Shown here piece after piece: positions 35,144 to 46,638 of a stretch of 64,000 bases of DNA. The DNA is from Gnetum montanum. Its lineage: Eukaryota; Streptophyta; Gnetopsida; Gnetales; Gnetaceae. The DNA is taken from assembly GCA_015680685.1 (NCBI GenBank), contig MNCI01008863.1, forward strand, positions 845,642 through 909,641, in the 5' to 3' direction. A model generated the notes under the pieces. That model saw only the letters and a program-made list of their open reading frames with translations. It did no database searches and was not told the origin of the DNA. Position numbers and translations under genes: made by a program. The first letter of the stretch is position 1. Every line of letters begins with the position of its first letter.

Positions 35144-36274
35144 TCAACCCTCTACATATACTTCCACTTCCATGTCCTCTTCAAAATGGGAGGGCTTTGT
35201 CCCTTCATCATCATCACAAATTTAAGGATTTACATATCTTTCAATGTCTACCACCCTCTTATCCATGGTGATGAGGGTTAAGTTGACCCTCTCTAAAATC
35301 ATTAAAATCTCCCTTTATGTGGATCGAATCTCTTGGAGCTAGCACTAAACCTTGTCCCTAAACCCTTGGATTTCACTAGCCTCTAGTGCCAATTAAGAAC
35401 TTGGTTCCTCCAATTTCTTGAAAAATTGACCAACCTTCATGTAAATCTTTAAAGAATGGACAAAGGTGTCCTTTTTCAAAAGTGAAAAGTGTACCTTTGT
35501 TCTTATTTGGAGTTCTAGAACTCCACGCTTCCGAAGAATTGCTAAAATGAGAAAAGGAAATTATAACTTCAAGGAATTATCATTATAATGGTATACCAAA
35601 TACCTAATCAAGAGGTAAGAAAATTTTTCTTCCTCCCCATCCTTCAATGCATTCATAACACGAAGTGCAAGGCTAAGCACATAAGTGGTATGTGTAAAAG
35701 AAAGAATGTTCATCATTATCATCCTAGCCATTACACAATGTTCAAGCCAAAGGTTCATAAAATGTAAACCATGTGCCTATAGCTACCTAGAATCAATCTC
35801 CCTAATGAATTGATGGAAGATATTGTACTTCTATTTTGTGCTTGCTTTCGATCAAAAAATGTCATTCCCCTTAGCTGGCAACCCAAACCCCTCATGCAAC
35901 TTAGCTACTATAACCTTAACTCTTGTCTTCCTGGTGGAATACACAAAATAGCATTCTAGAGAATCAACCTTCATCATGTGTGGTTTAAGGTTTTAATAAA
36001 ATTCCATGACCTCCTCCTACATGAAGTAATCGATGGAGAGCCTAATGAAATCCCCATAATCCATTGTTTCCAACTGTTGTCACACTACGATGTTGGTGTG
36101 CTCAAACCACTCAGAGTAATTGACCTCATAATGCTAAGGTGTAATTCTCAGGTGTTCACTCCTTGATGCCTGTAAAACAACCAGAAGATTCAACATACCA
36201 AAATTATCAACAATTTTCTCACCTAAGCCCATGCTTACCTTTAACTACTATTGGGTGCTTGATGATTCAACCAT
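35144..36274 (-). pseudogene. Accessory gene of the plant-transposon-protein type, with introns
   Basis: Minus strand. ATG at 36274 (MVESSSTQ). An intron 36236-36174 has donor AAAG/GTAAGC and acceptor TTGTTTTACAG. A second exon follows to about 35565, with EEVMEFYQNLKPHMMKVDSL, KLHEGFGLPAKGNDIF and the open run from 35758 (MNLWLEHCVMARMIMMNIL). A second acceptor, TCATTTTAG, is near 35541. The final exon ends in an acidic tail (EDMEVEVYVEG and a stop). The plan fits the same ORF class as the gene at 31527-33908: an EFY motif, then a GLP motif, then a hydrophobic helical part. A TATA-like GCTATAAAGCC lies upstream near 36570. Several Gln-to-stop changes are present. Function unknown. Confidence 0.55.
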
Positions 36275-37534
36275 TTTATAGTGGAAAAGCTATGCACTAT
36301 GAAGAAAAACAAGATTAACATCATGCCCTTGATTTTGAAAAATCTATTAGGGCTATGAATTAATCATATCCTAAGAAAGAATAGTTGGGACTAGGCAATG
36401 GAGGTTTATATGGGTGTGAAGGCCCCACTCCTTGTCGTGGTCCCTCCTAGGAAGATGCTATAGATTTGAGGAAAATGAAGGCTCTAACCAAAGAAGATGA
36501 AGGCCCTAATCTACACTACCTTATGGGTTTCACTTGATAAAAAATTTTCTTCCTCCATGAAGTGGTGGCTTTATAGCAAAGCCCCCACCTTACTATTTAT
36601 GTTTTTATTTTTGTGAGATTTTAACTATATCGATATCCATCACAAGCTTGACATAAATCATAACATTTTGGATCTAATAGCATCGATCCATTGATATGGA
36701 TTAATATATAACATATTTAGGTCACCAACATATCGATTTATATTGCAATTGCATGTATAATACTTGAGATGCTTGGGAAAATTTCAAACATATCAATTCC
36801 CATGGATCTAAGATATATGAATCAGTATGTTTAATAAACATATTGAATTATGTCAAAGCCACGTTGTTCAGATGTGATATTTTTAATAAAATTTCTTAAT
36901 GCTCATACCATATCGATTTAATCAATATGAATCTATATACCTGTTATGGCTAATACCAATTTAAATCGATCAAATTGGTATTTAAGTTGATAACCTGAGT
37001 TCCATGTTTCAATTTATCAAACTATGTTGTTGGAATTAGTATACCTCAATTTTTCTTGTAGTGAGACACTAGCCCCTTAATATCCCTTGATATGACCAAT
37101 TCCAAGGTTTTTAAGTTTCTATCCAACTTCTATAGACATCAATGTCTTGTATCCCTAGGTAGAGTAGCTTATCCTAATCACCCTAGATCTCAAACTTGAT
37201 ATTAATCGATATTAGTGTGATGATTTTATTTACTTAATAATGTATAAAATTTTATTCCTTTTTTTTCTCTTTGATAAATTCTTATTATTTGAATAGGAGT
37301 CCACATATAACTCTATTAGGAAGGCCCTTCCTAGGATTGATTGGGCTAAAACATCACCTCATAAGGTTTGCTTCATTTGGTGAAAGAATGTCTTACAAAC
37401 TCAAGGTTTTAACCTTTCCTATGTTTTAAGGATTCGAGATGCATTTCTTGCATCAAACTCATTCCCTAACTTACTCTTGGATTAGCTTCCATGTTGGTTA
37501 TACCCTACTATCCTATCCATTCAAAATTGGTTAT
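36275..37534. other. Upstream region with ATCGATATG words
   Basis: No gene. Between about 36625 and 37015 there are repeated ATATCGAT / ATCGATTTA / TTGATATGG words, comparable in style to the copy-specific arrays in A-D. The TATA-like element of the 35144-36274 gene is at its left side. Confidence 0.45.
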
Positions 37535-37600
37535 TCCCCCCCCCAACCCCCCCCCGCCCCCCCCCCTACCGCCACACCACATCTCCCCCCCACCCCCTAA
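37535..37600. repeat. C-rich tract
   Basis: Several C runs separated by single A, G or T at the end of the 3' LTR of copy C. They replace about 80 bp that the 5' LTR has. Confidence 0.85.
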
Positions 37601-38897
37601 CCTCACCACATTGTGAGGGCCTTGTTAGAAACGAAGGTAGATCACCCTAAATAGTCTTCTTAATCGAATAGGGACTTTGTCGATTGCAATCGGGGTGGTG
37701 GATGCAACCGAGGAGGTGGCATGATTAGCCAAATGCAAATGCAAGTGACATGAAATAGTACTAAGTGTCAAAATGGTGTTTTGTAGTGCTAAGTCTAGAG
37801 CATAGCCATGAAATGGGGGCAAGCATAGCCAAGGGTTTTGACCAAAACAAGGGTGTAAACCTGTGAAGATTACTACCCAAGCTTAGTACAGCATGATGAC
37901 ACGTGAAAAAGTGTGAAATGATGCAAGAAAAATGTAAGAAAATGCTAGAAATAGAAGAGAGAAATTGAACACCACCCTAAATGGAAGCATAGCTAACTCC
38001 AAAAGGGTCTAAGAAGGTACACAATGTATAGTCACTGTCTTGATGATGTTAGGCCATGAAGTTCGACGCTCACCATGATGAATCGTGCCTACCAGGTTGG
38101 CCACTATGATGTACCTTGCAATGTTCTATAGGGCTACAATGGGGCCAAAATGTACCATGTAGTGCAACTATGCCTCTTTGCCAGTGTGGTGTGCTCTAGG
38201 TCTTGTTTTCCCACAAAGCTAAGTGCCAAGATGCCAAAATGCCAAATGCCAAATGAAAGTGCCAACTATCAATCCCTAAAACATTGAAGGTCCAAGGGTA
38301 TTTATAAGGCTAGGGTTAGCCAAAAATGCAGAGTAAGTGCCACATGGCAATGTAGATGTGGGAAGAGCATACCAGCTACAGTGGCAAGCGTAGTAGCATA
38401 ACACTTAGAAAAATTTTGCAAAATTGGCCATTTGTATGTTGGCTATGCTTGCTACTCTCTCGATCGTAACAACTACAATGTCAAGCATAGCACAACACTT
38501 TAAAAAATTCTACAAAACCAGCCATTTGTGTGTTGGCTATGCTTGCTACGCTCTAGAGTGTAGTAGCTACAATGCTAAGTGTAGCACAACACTTAGAAGA
38601 TTTCTACAAAACTGGCCATTTGTGGGTTGGTTATTCTTGCTATGATCTTGAGCATAGCAAAGTGTGGTAGCTATAGTGTTGAGCATAGCAGAACACTTAG
38701 AAAAATTTTGCAAAACTTGACCTTGTTTGGATACTTAGCCAAAATTGTAGAAGATTGACCATTGAAGCTAACTATGCTCTACTATAGTGGAAAGTGTGGT
38801 CCCAACACTTAGACAAATTTGTGAAAAGCTCCATCATTCTAACACTTAGCTAAATTTGTAGTCAAGAAGCGGTAGCACAAATTTTTGTAGTGTTTCA
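37601..38897 (-). mobile_element. 3' LTR of Tat/Ogre-like copy C
   Basis: It aligns by eye with 44873-46244 at roughly 80-85% identity. In the element direction it starts TGAAACACTACAAAAATTTG at 38897, right after a purine tract AACAAAGAGGGGCTAA. The TATA equivalent (TATAAATAC) is at 38299-38307. Its far end is uncertain because of the C-rich tract. Confidence 0.85.
38396..38730. repeat. About 100-bp tandem repeats in U3 of C (3' LTR)
   Basis: Three and a half units, each with GGCCATTTGTGTGTTGGCTA, GCTTGCTACGCTCT, then a GCGTAGTAGCTAC-like part and CACAACACTTAGAAAA. The same array is in the 5' LTR. Confidence 0.85.
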
Positions 38898-40019
38898 TTA
38901 GCCCCTCTTTGTTCACATTTGGAGGAGTGGCCCAAGAGATGTTCACCATAGTAGACATGGCACCAACATCTCTCATCAATACTGGATCAGGTGTTGTTCC
39001 ACTATGTTCAAGAGTGTTGTGGATAAGGCCATGCTAAAGGCAAAGGGTGTAGGCAATGAGCTATGGAGATGAAATGCAAATAATGATGCAAGATGTGAAG
39101 TCAGCATGGTTGATGATGACCATGGCATGGAGTGGCTTACCCCTAAAATGTTGACCTCTTGTCAAAAGTTTTATGAGAGAGTCAAAGTCACTCCAAGGTT
39201 GGGTTGGTTGCAAAACTGCAACACTGTCAATTTGCTTAGGAATGTGCTTTTCCATATATATATATATATATTTGCGACGAGGTGAACCTCCATTGGGTCT
39301 AACTTACTACTGAATGCTAGCTGCAAGGTGTTGGCCATCGAGTGGATGGGCTTTGTGGGCCATTGAGTAGATGGGCTTCGCTTTTGATGCAACCACATCA
39401 CATCTATAGGACAAGTGTTTTCTCCTAGGGATGAGGTGCATTACATCTGCTTGGGCTTTAACCAGCCAATAGAGGCTCCCCATGGGATGAGTTGTGCTAC
39501 ATCCACCATGGGTTCTATGATCTGATGTGAAGAACGTATGCCATGTGCATTTACAGTGTGTATACATCAGAGGGTTTACATGTAAGGGAATGTGAGGAAA
39601 TTCAAGAGGGTATCGTAATGCAAGAGTGAATGTGTGTAGGCTGAAATGAGATGAGGAGGATGTGCACTCTTAAGTAGCTTTGCTAGCCTAATCATGCACA
39701 TCAGAGTGATGCGGTGACTTGCCGATGCAATGAGATGTGTCTTTGCATGATTGCCTCTAGGGCTTCATCCTGCAAACACAACTCCAAGAAGATAAAAAAA
39801 CCACAAAACATGAAATTCATGTGCAATGCTAGATGTGAAGATGATACAAGTGTTGGATGTGAAGATGTTGCAAATGTGTCAAATGCTGCACCAGTTGCAA
39901 ATGCTTGAGAAGCCAATGAAAGTGCCAAGGTGATGATGTTGCAAGTGCTCCAAAGGTTGCATTGATGGTAGGTGCTCCAAAGATCAACAGAATGATAGGA
40001 GGCGATGATACTACAAATG
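38898..40019. other. Short interior of copy C between LTR and spacer repeat
   Basis: About 1.1 kb in place of the antisense gene, RT, RNase H and integrase. I saw no pol motif on the minus strand. A (TA)n run lies at 39254-39272. C therefore looks like an internal deletion. Confidence 0.6.
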
Positions 40020-40740
40020 TGCAAACCTAGTTTAAGGTCCTAATAGACCGTGAACCCAGTTTAAGGTCCTAGCAAATTGTGGGGTGCTAGTTTATAGTCC
40101 TAGCAAACTATTATGTGTCATGTTAATGTCATAGTGCATGAGTTATTATGCCAATTTAATGTCATGATCCAAGCATGATCTATGACAATTTATAATCATA
40201 GTGGATTGTTGCATCAGTTTATAGTCATAATGGACTATCTATGCCAAATTTTTTCATCATGGTGGATGAGTGCTTACCTTACTTGTGTGAGGTGTGATGT
40301 TGCATGCATAGTCATGCTATGTGCCTGCAAGATCCTACAAAAATCAACTAAAAAAACAACATCAAGTGGCACCTATCATAAATAAATTTAAAATGCACAA
40401 ATGAAAAAAAAAAGAAATGCGAAGAGCGATAGTTTTAGGTCGTTCCAGGTCACAATGGTAGTTTAAGGCCATTTCAAGCCATCACTAGTTTAACATCATT
40501 TCAAGCCATCGAGTGTTGCTAGGTTTGGGCCATTTCAGGCCATTACTAGTTTAAGGTCATTTTAGGCCATTTCAGTCCATCAAGTGTTACTAGTTTAGGC
40601 CATTTTGAGCCATTGCAAAGGGGTTGATGGTTTAAGGCCATTTTGGGTGTATGTTGCTAGTTTAATGCCATAGCGGGTCATAGGTTGCTAGTTTAAAGCT
40701 ATTCTGGGTGGTGGGCTAGTTTAATGCCTTTTCAGACCAC
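40020..40740. repeat. TTTAAGGCCATTTTGGGCC-type repeat, copy C
   Basis: Two zones (40020-40260 and 40430-40740) with about twenty units such as AGTTTAAGGTCCTAGCA and CTAGTTTAAGGCCATTTTGG. They lie 250 bp inside the protease donor. Confidence 0.85.
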
Positions 40741-40988
40741 GTGTTTTTTGCTATTTTAGTTTTATGATTTTTATGTGTTTTTGATGTTTTTCAAATGCAA
40801 TGCATAAGCTAAGTTGATGAATGAGTAAATAAAGCAAAAATTGTATGAATAAAATGAAATGCATGATCTAAGCAAGTAGGCAAAATGTAAATGTGTCGCT
40901 AGTGTTATGCAAACAAAAGTCAAAAATGCATGGCAAGTGAAGGCAAATGGTAGGCAAGCACCTAGCACATTTTAAACCAAGGGAGTAC

Positions 40989-42480
40989 CTTGATTGGGTA
41001 GTTGTTTCCTAATTTGGTTTGGATTAGGGGATGTGCAAGTTCTAGGGTCCTCTGAGAGGTTGTTGGCTTTAGCCCCTCATTTGAGTGTGTTAGCCTTATG
41101 CATTACATTGGTTGCAAGAGAGGAGGCATTATCACCATGGATGATAACTTGACCACCTTCGTATGAAAGTTGGAATTATTGGTGGATGGGAGAAGAGATA
41201 GCCTATAGTTGAGCTAGCCAATTCCTACCCAGGATCAAGTTGAAGCCTGGCATCTCCTCTATGACAGTGAAATCTATGCTAGTGGAGAATTGCTCTCCTA
41301 CCATGAAGGCTAAATTGATTGTACCCTTGACAACAATGTGTGATCCATTGAAGGATTTTAGACACATGGTTTTGGTTGGCCTTATTTCATCTACAGGCCT
41401 AACTTGTTGCTGATGGAGTATAGGACTATGTTTGTTGTTGCACCATCATCGACATGCACTCTACAGATCATGCACTACCCAACACGTATGCTAATGGATA
41501 ATGGAGCTATAGTGACCTCTCCTTATTTAGGGTTAACCTTCATTGCATCATCATAAAATGCTAGGGATGTTGAACCTGATTCCTATGGTGCAGGGGGCAA
41601 CATCGTTGCACAAATGGTGTTCTCATTTGCAGGGATGTCCTTTGTAATAGGAATGAAGGCCAACATCTAGGCCAACGCTTGCCGATGAACAGATGATATC
41701 ATGACCAGGTCATACAAGCTCAATGTTATGTTCTTTTTCTTAAGCATTTGTTTCACCTGGGTTAATGCAGCTGTAAGGTCCTTGTCGTTGATCGTTGTGT
41801 TGGCCTTGACTTTCTCTATAATGCTTGAGAGATGGATCTCTCGCAGAGGGGGCTTGGCCTTGGGTTTCTTGGTCTACTTGGGGGCAAGGGCCCTACTGTT
41901 TGATTATTACTTAATATTTATAGTCTTTTCTTTGTCCATGGGGGTTGCGAGGTGCTCATTCACCCTCTTACATTGCCATTTGGTAGGCATACCTAGGTTG
42001 CTAGTGGGGTCAACCCTTGAAGGATGGGAGACTGAGATGTTGCCCATTGTTGGGCTTCAGGTAGGTGAGGGGCCATCACGTTGTGACACCCTTATGACAA
42101 ATGGTGGTTTAGGAGTTTTTGTAAGGCAACTTGTTGTGGCATCTTGATGACAAAAGGTTGCTTAGCGATTGTTGTTGCTACGTCATGCCAGTTTAACATC
42201 TTAGCAGATGGTTGGTTTGGTTGCCAATTTAACATCTTAGTAAACGATTGATATGGGACCTTGACCACAAAAGGTGTTTTGGGTGCTTGAGGCGGCACTT
42301 TGATTTCAAAGGGAGGCCTCTTGCTTGTGGAGGTCAAGGGGATCCTTACCTTATTAGAAGGCATGTAGATCACAAAAGGCTATTCCACAAGTTTAGACTT
42401 GCCACCTACACTGATGAAGTTTATGACATAGGGGGCATCATCTATGATGGATTGGCTTACTGTGTTAAGCACTAATTGGC
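40989..42480 (-). pseudogene. Protease region of copy C
   Basis: The minus-strand protease site reads CRVHVDDGATTNIV near 41450-41470, close to RVHVDDSVATNV of copy A. The Pro-rich linker from gag (42373-42092) matches A in style. Coding ends at a donor, AAG/GTACTCCC (40988). Many stops, and the GR-W motif near 41220 is degraded. Confidence 0.7.
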
Positions 42481-44410
42481 CTTGTGCTATCATTCTTTGC
42501 AAGTCATCTTGCAAAGCACAACAGTTTTTTGTACTGTGATGTGACCAAACATATAGTGGTGATGATAGTATTGGTTCAGCTTGAAATGTTGTGGGACCAG
42601 GGGCTCATTCAGTACTGCTGAGGCAGGGTTCCTCAATAATTTGTAATACCTATAATTTTTTTGGCAGGAAATCTTTGATACTTGTTTGCATTGGATTCGC
42701 CCTGCTTTTAGGAGTTGTTCCAATAGTTCAAAGGGTTCCATCAATAGTAGTGTATACTTTGAGTAATCTTTGCACTCAAAGTTAGGCCTTGGGGTGACCC
42801 TTGCCAATGTAGGTGAGTTGGCACTAGAGTTGGCAACTTTGTGAGCTAGGGCAATGGGCTACTTGGCCATCAGGCCCTAGTTGGTTTCTTTTATGCTTGT
42901 CGCCACTATTACCACTATTGCATTTTGCTTATATGCATGTTGATTTCTGTAGGCCACATAGGCTAGGTCATTACTGGTTTAGGCTACCTCTTCTATGCCT
43001 TTCATTTGGGCAAAGTTTTGGCTAAGAGACTTTGAGACCAAGTAATACATTTTGGACTTGATGAAGTTGTTCACTGCACCCTTGAAGATGGCTAATAGGT
43101 GTGTCTCTGCTAGGGGTTCATGCATTTTGCTCAATGCAGTGTTCTAGCATTGGAGGAATCTTGGCACTAGCTCTAGGGGCCCCTACTTAACTTGCATGAG
43201 CTAGTCAAGGGTTGCTTCTGGCTTCAAGTTGTACCTAAAGCATGTTACAAAGTGGCTTATGAGATCCTCCAAAGAAGAGATTGAGGCCTTGGGTAGCACA
43301 TGATACCAATCTAAGGCCTTGCCAGTGAGTGACATGGGGAACATGCACATGATGACGTGTAGCTAGGCTTGAAGGAGCAAGCACTTAAATCAAAATGTGA
43401 CCAACTATGTGTTTGGGTCCTCTTTACCATTGTACTTGGTGAGTTGAGGTAGTTGGACCCTAGTTGGGAGAGTCAGGGGTGGGACTGTAGGACTTATGGG
43501 ATCATCTCAATAGAAATCTACCACCTTGACGATTTTGAAGGAGGGAGCTTTGAGTTGGTTCATCTCCTCCATTAAACTTTGGATCAGCTAAAATGCTTGA
43601 TCCAAGCTTGGGGATGTGTTGACTAGTTACATTGGCTAGGTTTGTGTTGGTTGTACGACGTATGGTCAAATTGTTGGTTACGAAGTTTCTCAGTTTAATA
43701 TCATAGCAAATGATTGTTACCAATTTAACATCATAACAGATGGGTTTAGTTGATGTGTTGGCTAAGTAATGGGCATGGTGACTAAGGTGGGTCACACATG
43801 AGTGGGTTGGACAAACGTCATGGGCACCGGTGAGACAAACAAGATGTAGGATGCTTGAATCGTCTAGGGTTGGGAGGTGGCCCCTATGTGAGCATAGGGT
43901 TGGACAAATGCAATGGTTGCTTGCAAGAAAGGTTGAATTAGCATGATCACCATCTCAAAGAGGACAGGTGGACTAAACTGAGGAGGGGCTATACTAGGGA
44001 GTGGTTGTTGGAAGATAGTGTAGAGGGGGTTCTCGCATTCGAAGCAAGCCTCAAACTCATCTTCTTCCTCTTGTGAAGCTTCCTCATAGGTTATCTCTAC
44101 ATCATGCTCGTTTGCACGGATGAGTTGGGACAACAGCTAGTGATAGAACTCTATGAGTGGAATTATATCAAACAAGGAGGGGTTGTACTCCCGTCTATCC
44201 AAGTGGACTCATTCATAGTCCTATTTTTCCTCCAAGTCGAGGCAATCCACTAGTAATCCTACTTGGATTTTGGCATAAAAAATTGTATTGTTCGTGCCTT
44301 AGTGCAGCACACTTTGGGTGGATCATGGTGTCAAATGTGTTAGACACTGACATGGAAGGTTGATCTGGATTTATGTTCATAGATCGAGTTGTGAGAGTTG
44401 CTATTTGCAA
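42481..44410 (-). pseudogene. gag: gag of copy C
   Basis: The minus strand has an N-terminal part (44410-44213 and 44133-43864, with an acidic EEASQEEEDEFEACFE run). The core follows: QDDPISPTVPPLTLP near 43500, LTKYNGKEDPN near 43440, MSLTGKALDWYHVLPKASIS near 43320, and RYNLKPEATLDQLMQVK near 43230. A basic C-terminal region runs to 42490, and the open part 42807-42490 covers the zinc-knuckle-like area. Stops are mostly Gln or Trp to TAG/TGA. It is homologous along its length to the gag of copy A. Confidence 0.85.
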
Positions 44411-44740
44411 AAAAATAGCTAACTCTAAAAACTACAAAAAAATGACTAAGTCTGCCAATAGCAGAAAAATGGCTAAGTATAAAAATGTAGAAAAACGGCC
44501 AAGTGTAAAAATGCAGAAAAATGGCTAAGCATGGAAATTGCAAAAAATTGACTAAGTGTAAAATTATAGAAAATTTGGCTAAGTGTGAAAATTTAGAAAA
44601 AATAATAAGTATGGAAATGCAGAAAAAATGAAAGCTGCTAAAAATGGCTAACTCTGGTGCTACACTTGCTACACTAGAGCCAGCTACGCTCTCCCAAGTG
44701 CCTAGAATTTTGGTTAAGTGCCAAAGATACACTTTGGCTT
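44410..44740. repeat. AAAAATGGCTAAGTGTA repeats in leader of copy C
   Basis: About eleven units of roughly 25 bp, AAAATGCAGAAAAATGGCTA style, between the primer-binding site and gag, ending with GCTACGCTC words like those in the U3. Confidence 0.85.
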
Positions 44741-44848
44741 TTGTCTAGTGTGGTTTCAGGGGAACTAATGATGGGGTCCAATCTACACTAATCAATGGTG
44801 GAGAGAGCATGCGAGACAACAATCAGAAAATGCAAAAGGAAATGGTGA

Positions 44849-44867
44849 GGCCCTCCTTCTAGCACCA
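44849..44867 (-). other. Primer-binding site of copy C
   Basis: Minus-strand TGGTGCTAGAAGGAGGGCC just inside the LTR. Confidence 0.8.
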
Positions 44868-44872
44868 AAAGC

Positions 44873-46244
44873 TATAACAATCGAAAACATCAGTGGCTGG
44901 AATCATCGAGGGATCAATGGACACACAACCTTAACATTGCATCCACACAAGGGCATTGCTAGAAATGGAGGCAGAGCACCCTAAACGATCTTGTCAATCA
45001 AATAGGGACTTTGCTAGTTACAACTGGGGTGATGGGTGCAATCAAGGGGTAGCATGGTTAGTCAAAAAGCAAATGCAAGTGACATGCAATGGTACTAAGT
45101 GTCAAAGTAGTGCTTCATGATGCTAAGTGTAGAGCATAGCCACAGAATGGGGGCAAGCATAGCTAAGGGTTTTAATCGAAATAAGGGTGTCAACCCATGG
45201 AGACTACTACTTGAGCATAGTATAGCATGACAACGCATGAGAAAGTGTTAAAAGACATAAGAAAAATGCTAGAAATAGGAGAGAGAAATGGAATGCCTCC
45301 CCAAATGGGAGCATAGTTAACTCCAAAAGGGCCTAAGAAGGTACATAGTGTACAACAAGTGCAATGGAAGCATATTCACAGTCTCGATGGTGTCGAGCCG
45401 TGAAGTCTAGCGTTCACTGTGATGAGTCATGCCTACTAGGTTGGTCACCTCGATGTACCTTGCGGTGTTCTGTAGGGCTACAATAGGGTCATGGTGTACC
45501 ATGCGATGTAACTATGCCTCTCTGCTAGTGTGGTGTGCTCTAGGTCTCGTTTTCCTGTAGAGCTAAGTGCCAAGATGCCAAAATGCCAAGTGCCAACTAC
45601 TAACCCATAAAACATTGGGGGTCCAAGGGTATTTATATAGCTAGGGTTAGCCCAAAATGTAGATTAAGCACCACTTGGTGGTGCGATAGGTGGGAAGAGC
45701 GTAACAGCTATAGTAGCAAGCATAACAACACAACACTTAGAAAAATTTTGCAACACTGGTCATTTGTGTGTTGGCTACGCTTAGTACACTCTCAAGTGTC
45801 GCAAATAGTAGCAGTTACAGTGCTAAGCACAACACTTAGAAAAATTTTGCAAAACTGGCCATTTGTATGTTGACTACGCTTGCTACACTCTAGAACATAG
45901 TAAAGCGTAGCAACTATAGTGTCGAGCATAACACAACACTTAGAAAATCTCTACAAAATTGGTCATTTGTGTGTTGGCTATGCTTGCTATGCTCTCAAGC
46001 ATAGCAAAGCGTAGTAGCTACATTGCCAAGCATAGTACAACACTTAGAAAAATTCTGTAAAACTTGACCTTGTTCGAACACTAAGCCAAAATTGCAAAAG
46101 ATTGGCCGTTGAAGCTGACTATGCTTTACTATAGTGGAGAGCATGGTTCCAACACCTAGAAGAATTTGCGAAAAGTGCCATCATTTTGACACTTAGCCAA
46201 ATTTATAGTCAAGAAGTAGTAGCCCAAATTTTTATGGTGTTTCA
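44873..46244 (-). mobile_element. 5' LTR of copy C
   Basis: It starts TGAAACACCATAAAAATTTG at 46244 and ends at about 44873 next to the primer-binding site. TATA box CTATATAAATAC at 45629-45640. Tandem repeats of about 100 bp lie at 45730-46110 in U3. Confidence 0.85.
45730..46110. repeat. About 100-bp tandem repeats in U3 of C (5' LTR)
   Basis: Three to four units with GCCATTTGTGTGTTGGCTA and AGCAAAGCGTAGTAGCTAC. They correspond unit by unit with 38396-38730. Confidence 0.85.
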
Positions 46245-46638
46245 ATTCTCTATCTTTTTCTAGCTCTAATGCTTTCTTTCATGATTCTATGCTCCAATAA
46301 TTTGATTTCTCCTTTGAACTTGAAGTTGTTTCTTGCTTATTCTGCAAATAAGATATCTGTGAGAAAAATATATGGAAAATTAAATATTACTTTCTTTATA
46401 CTTACTTCATTTTCTAAGATAAAAATAAGAAGTGAATTAAAGATCTACCAACTACCAATCATCAATTCTAACCAGGATCACACAATGTGCAACTCGTATC
46501 TGGTTATCCAAGTAAAGGCAAGGCAAATTCTTTATTCCCAACTTGCATTTCCTTAGACATTTTATTAATCTAATTGAAATATAAATTAGAAAATGAATAA
46601 AATAATAAGATCAAATAAAAGTAAGAGTGAGATACTTC
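46245..46638. other. Flank of C with a possible exon fragment
   Basis: On the minus strand, a GTAAGTATAAAG...TTTCTCACAG pair (about 46410-46355) could delimit an intron between short open stretches (SKEMQVGNKEFALPLL and ISYLQNKQETTSSSKEK). I do not recognise the protein. It lies directly downstream of the deadenylase pseudogene. Confidence 0.25.
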
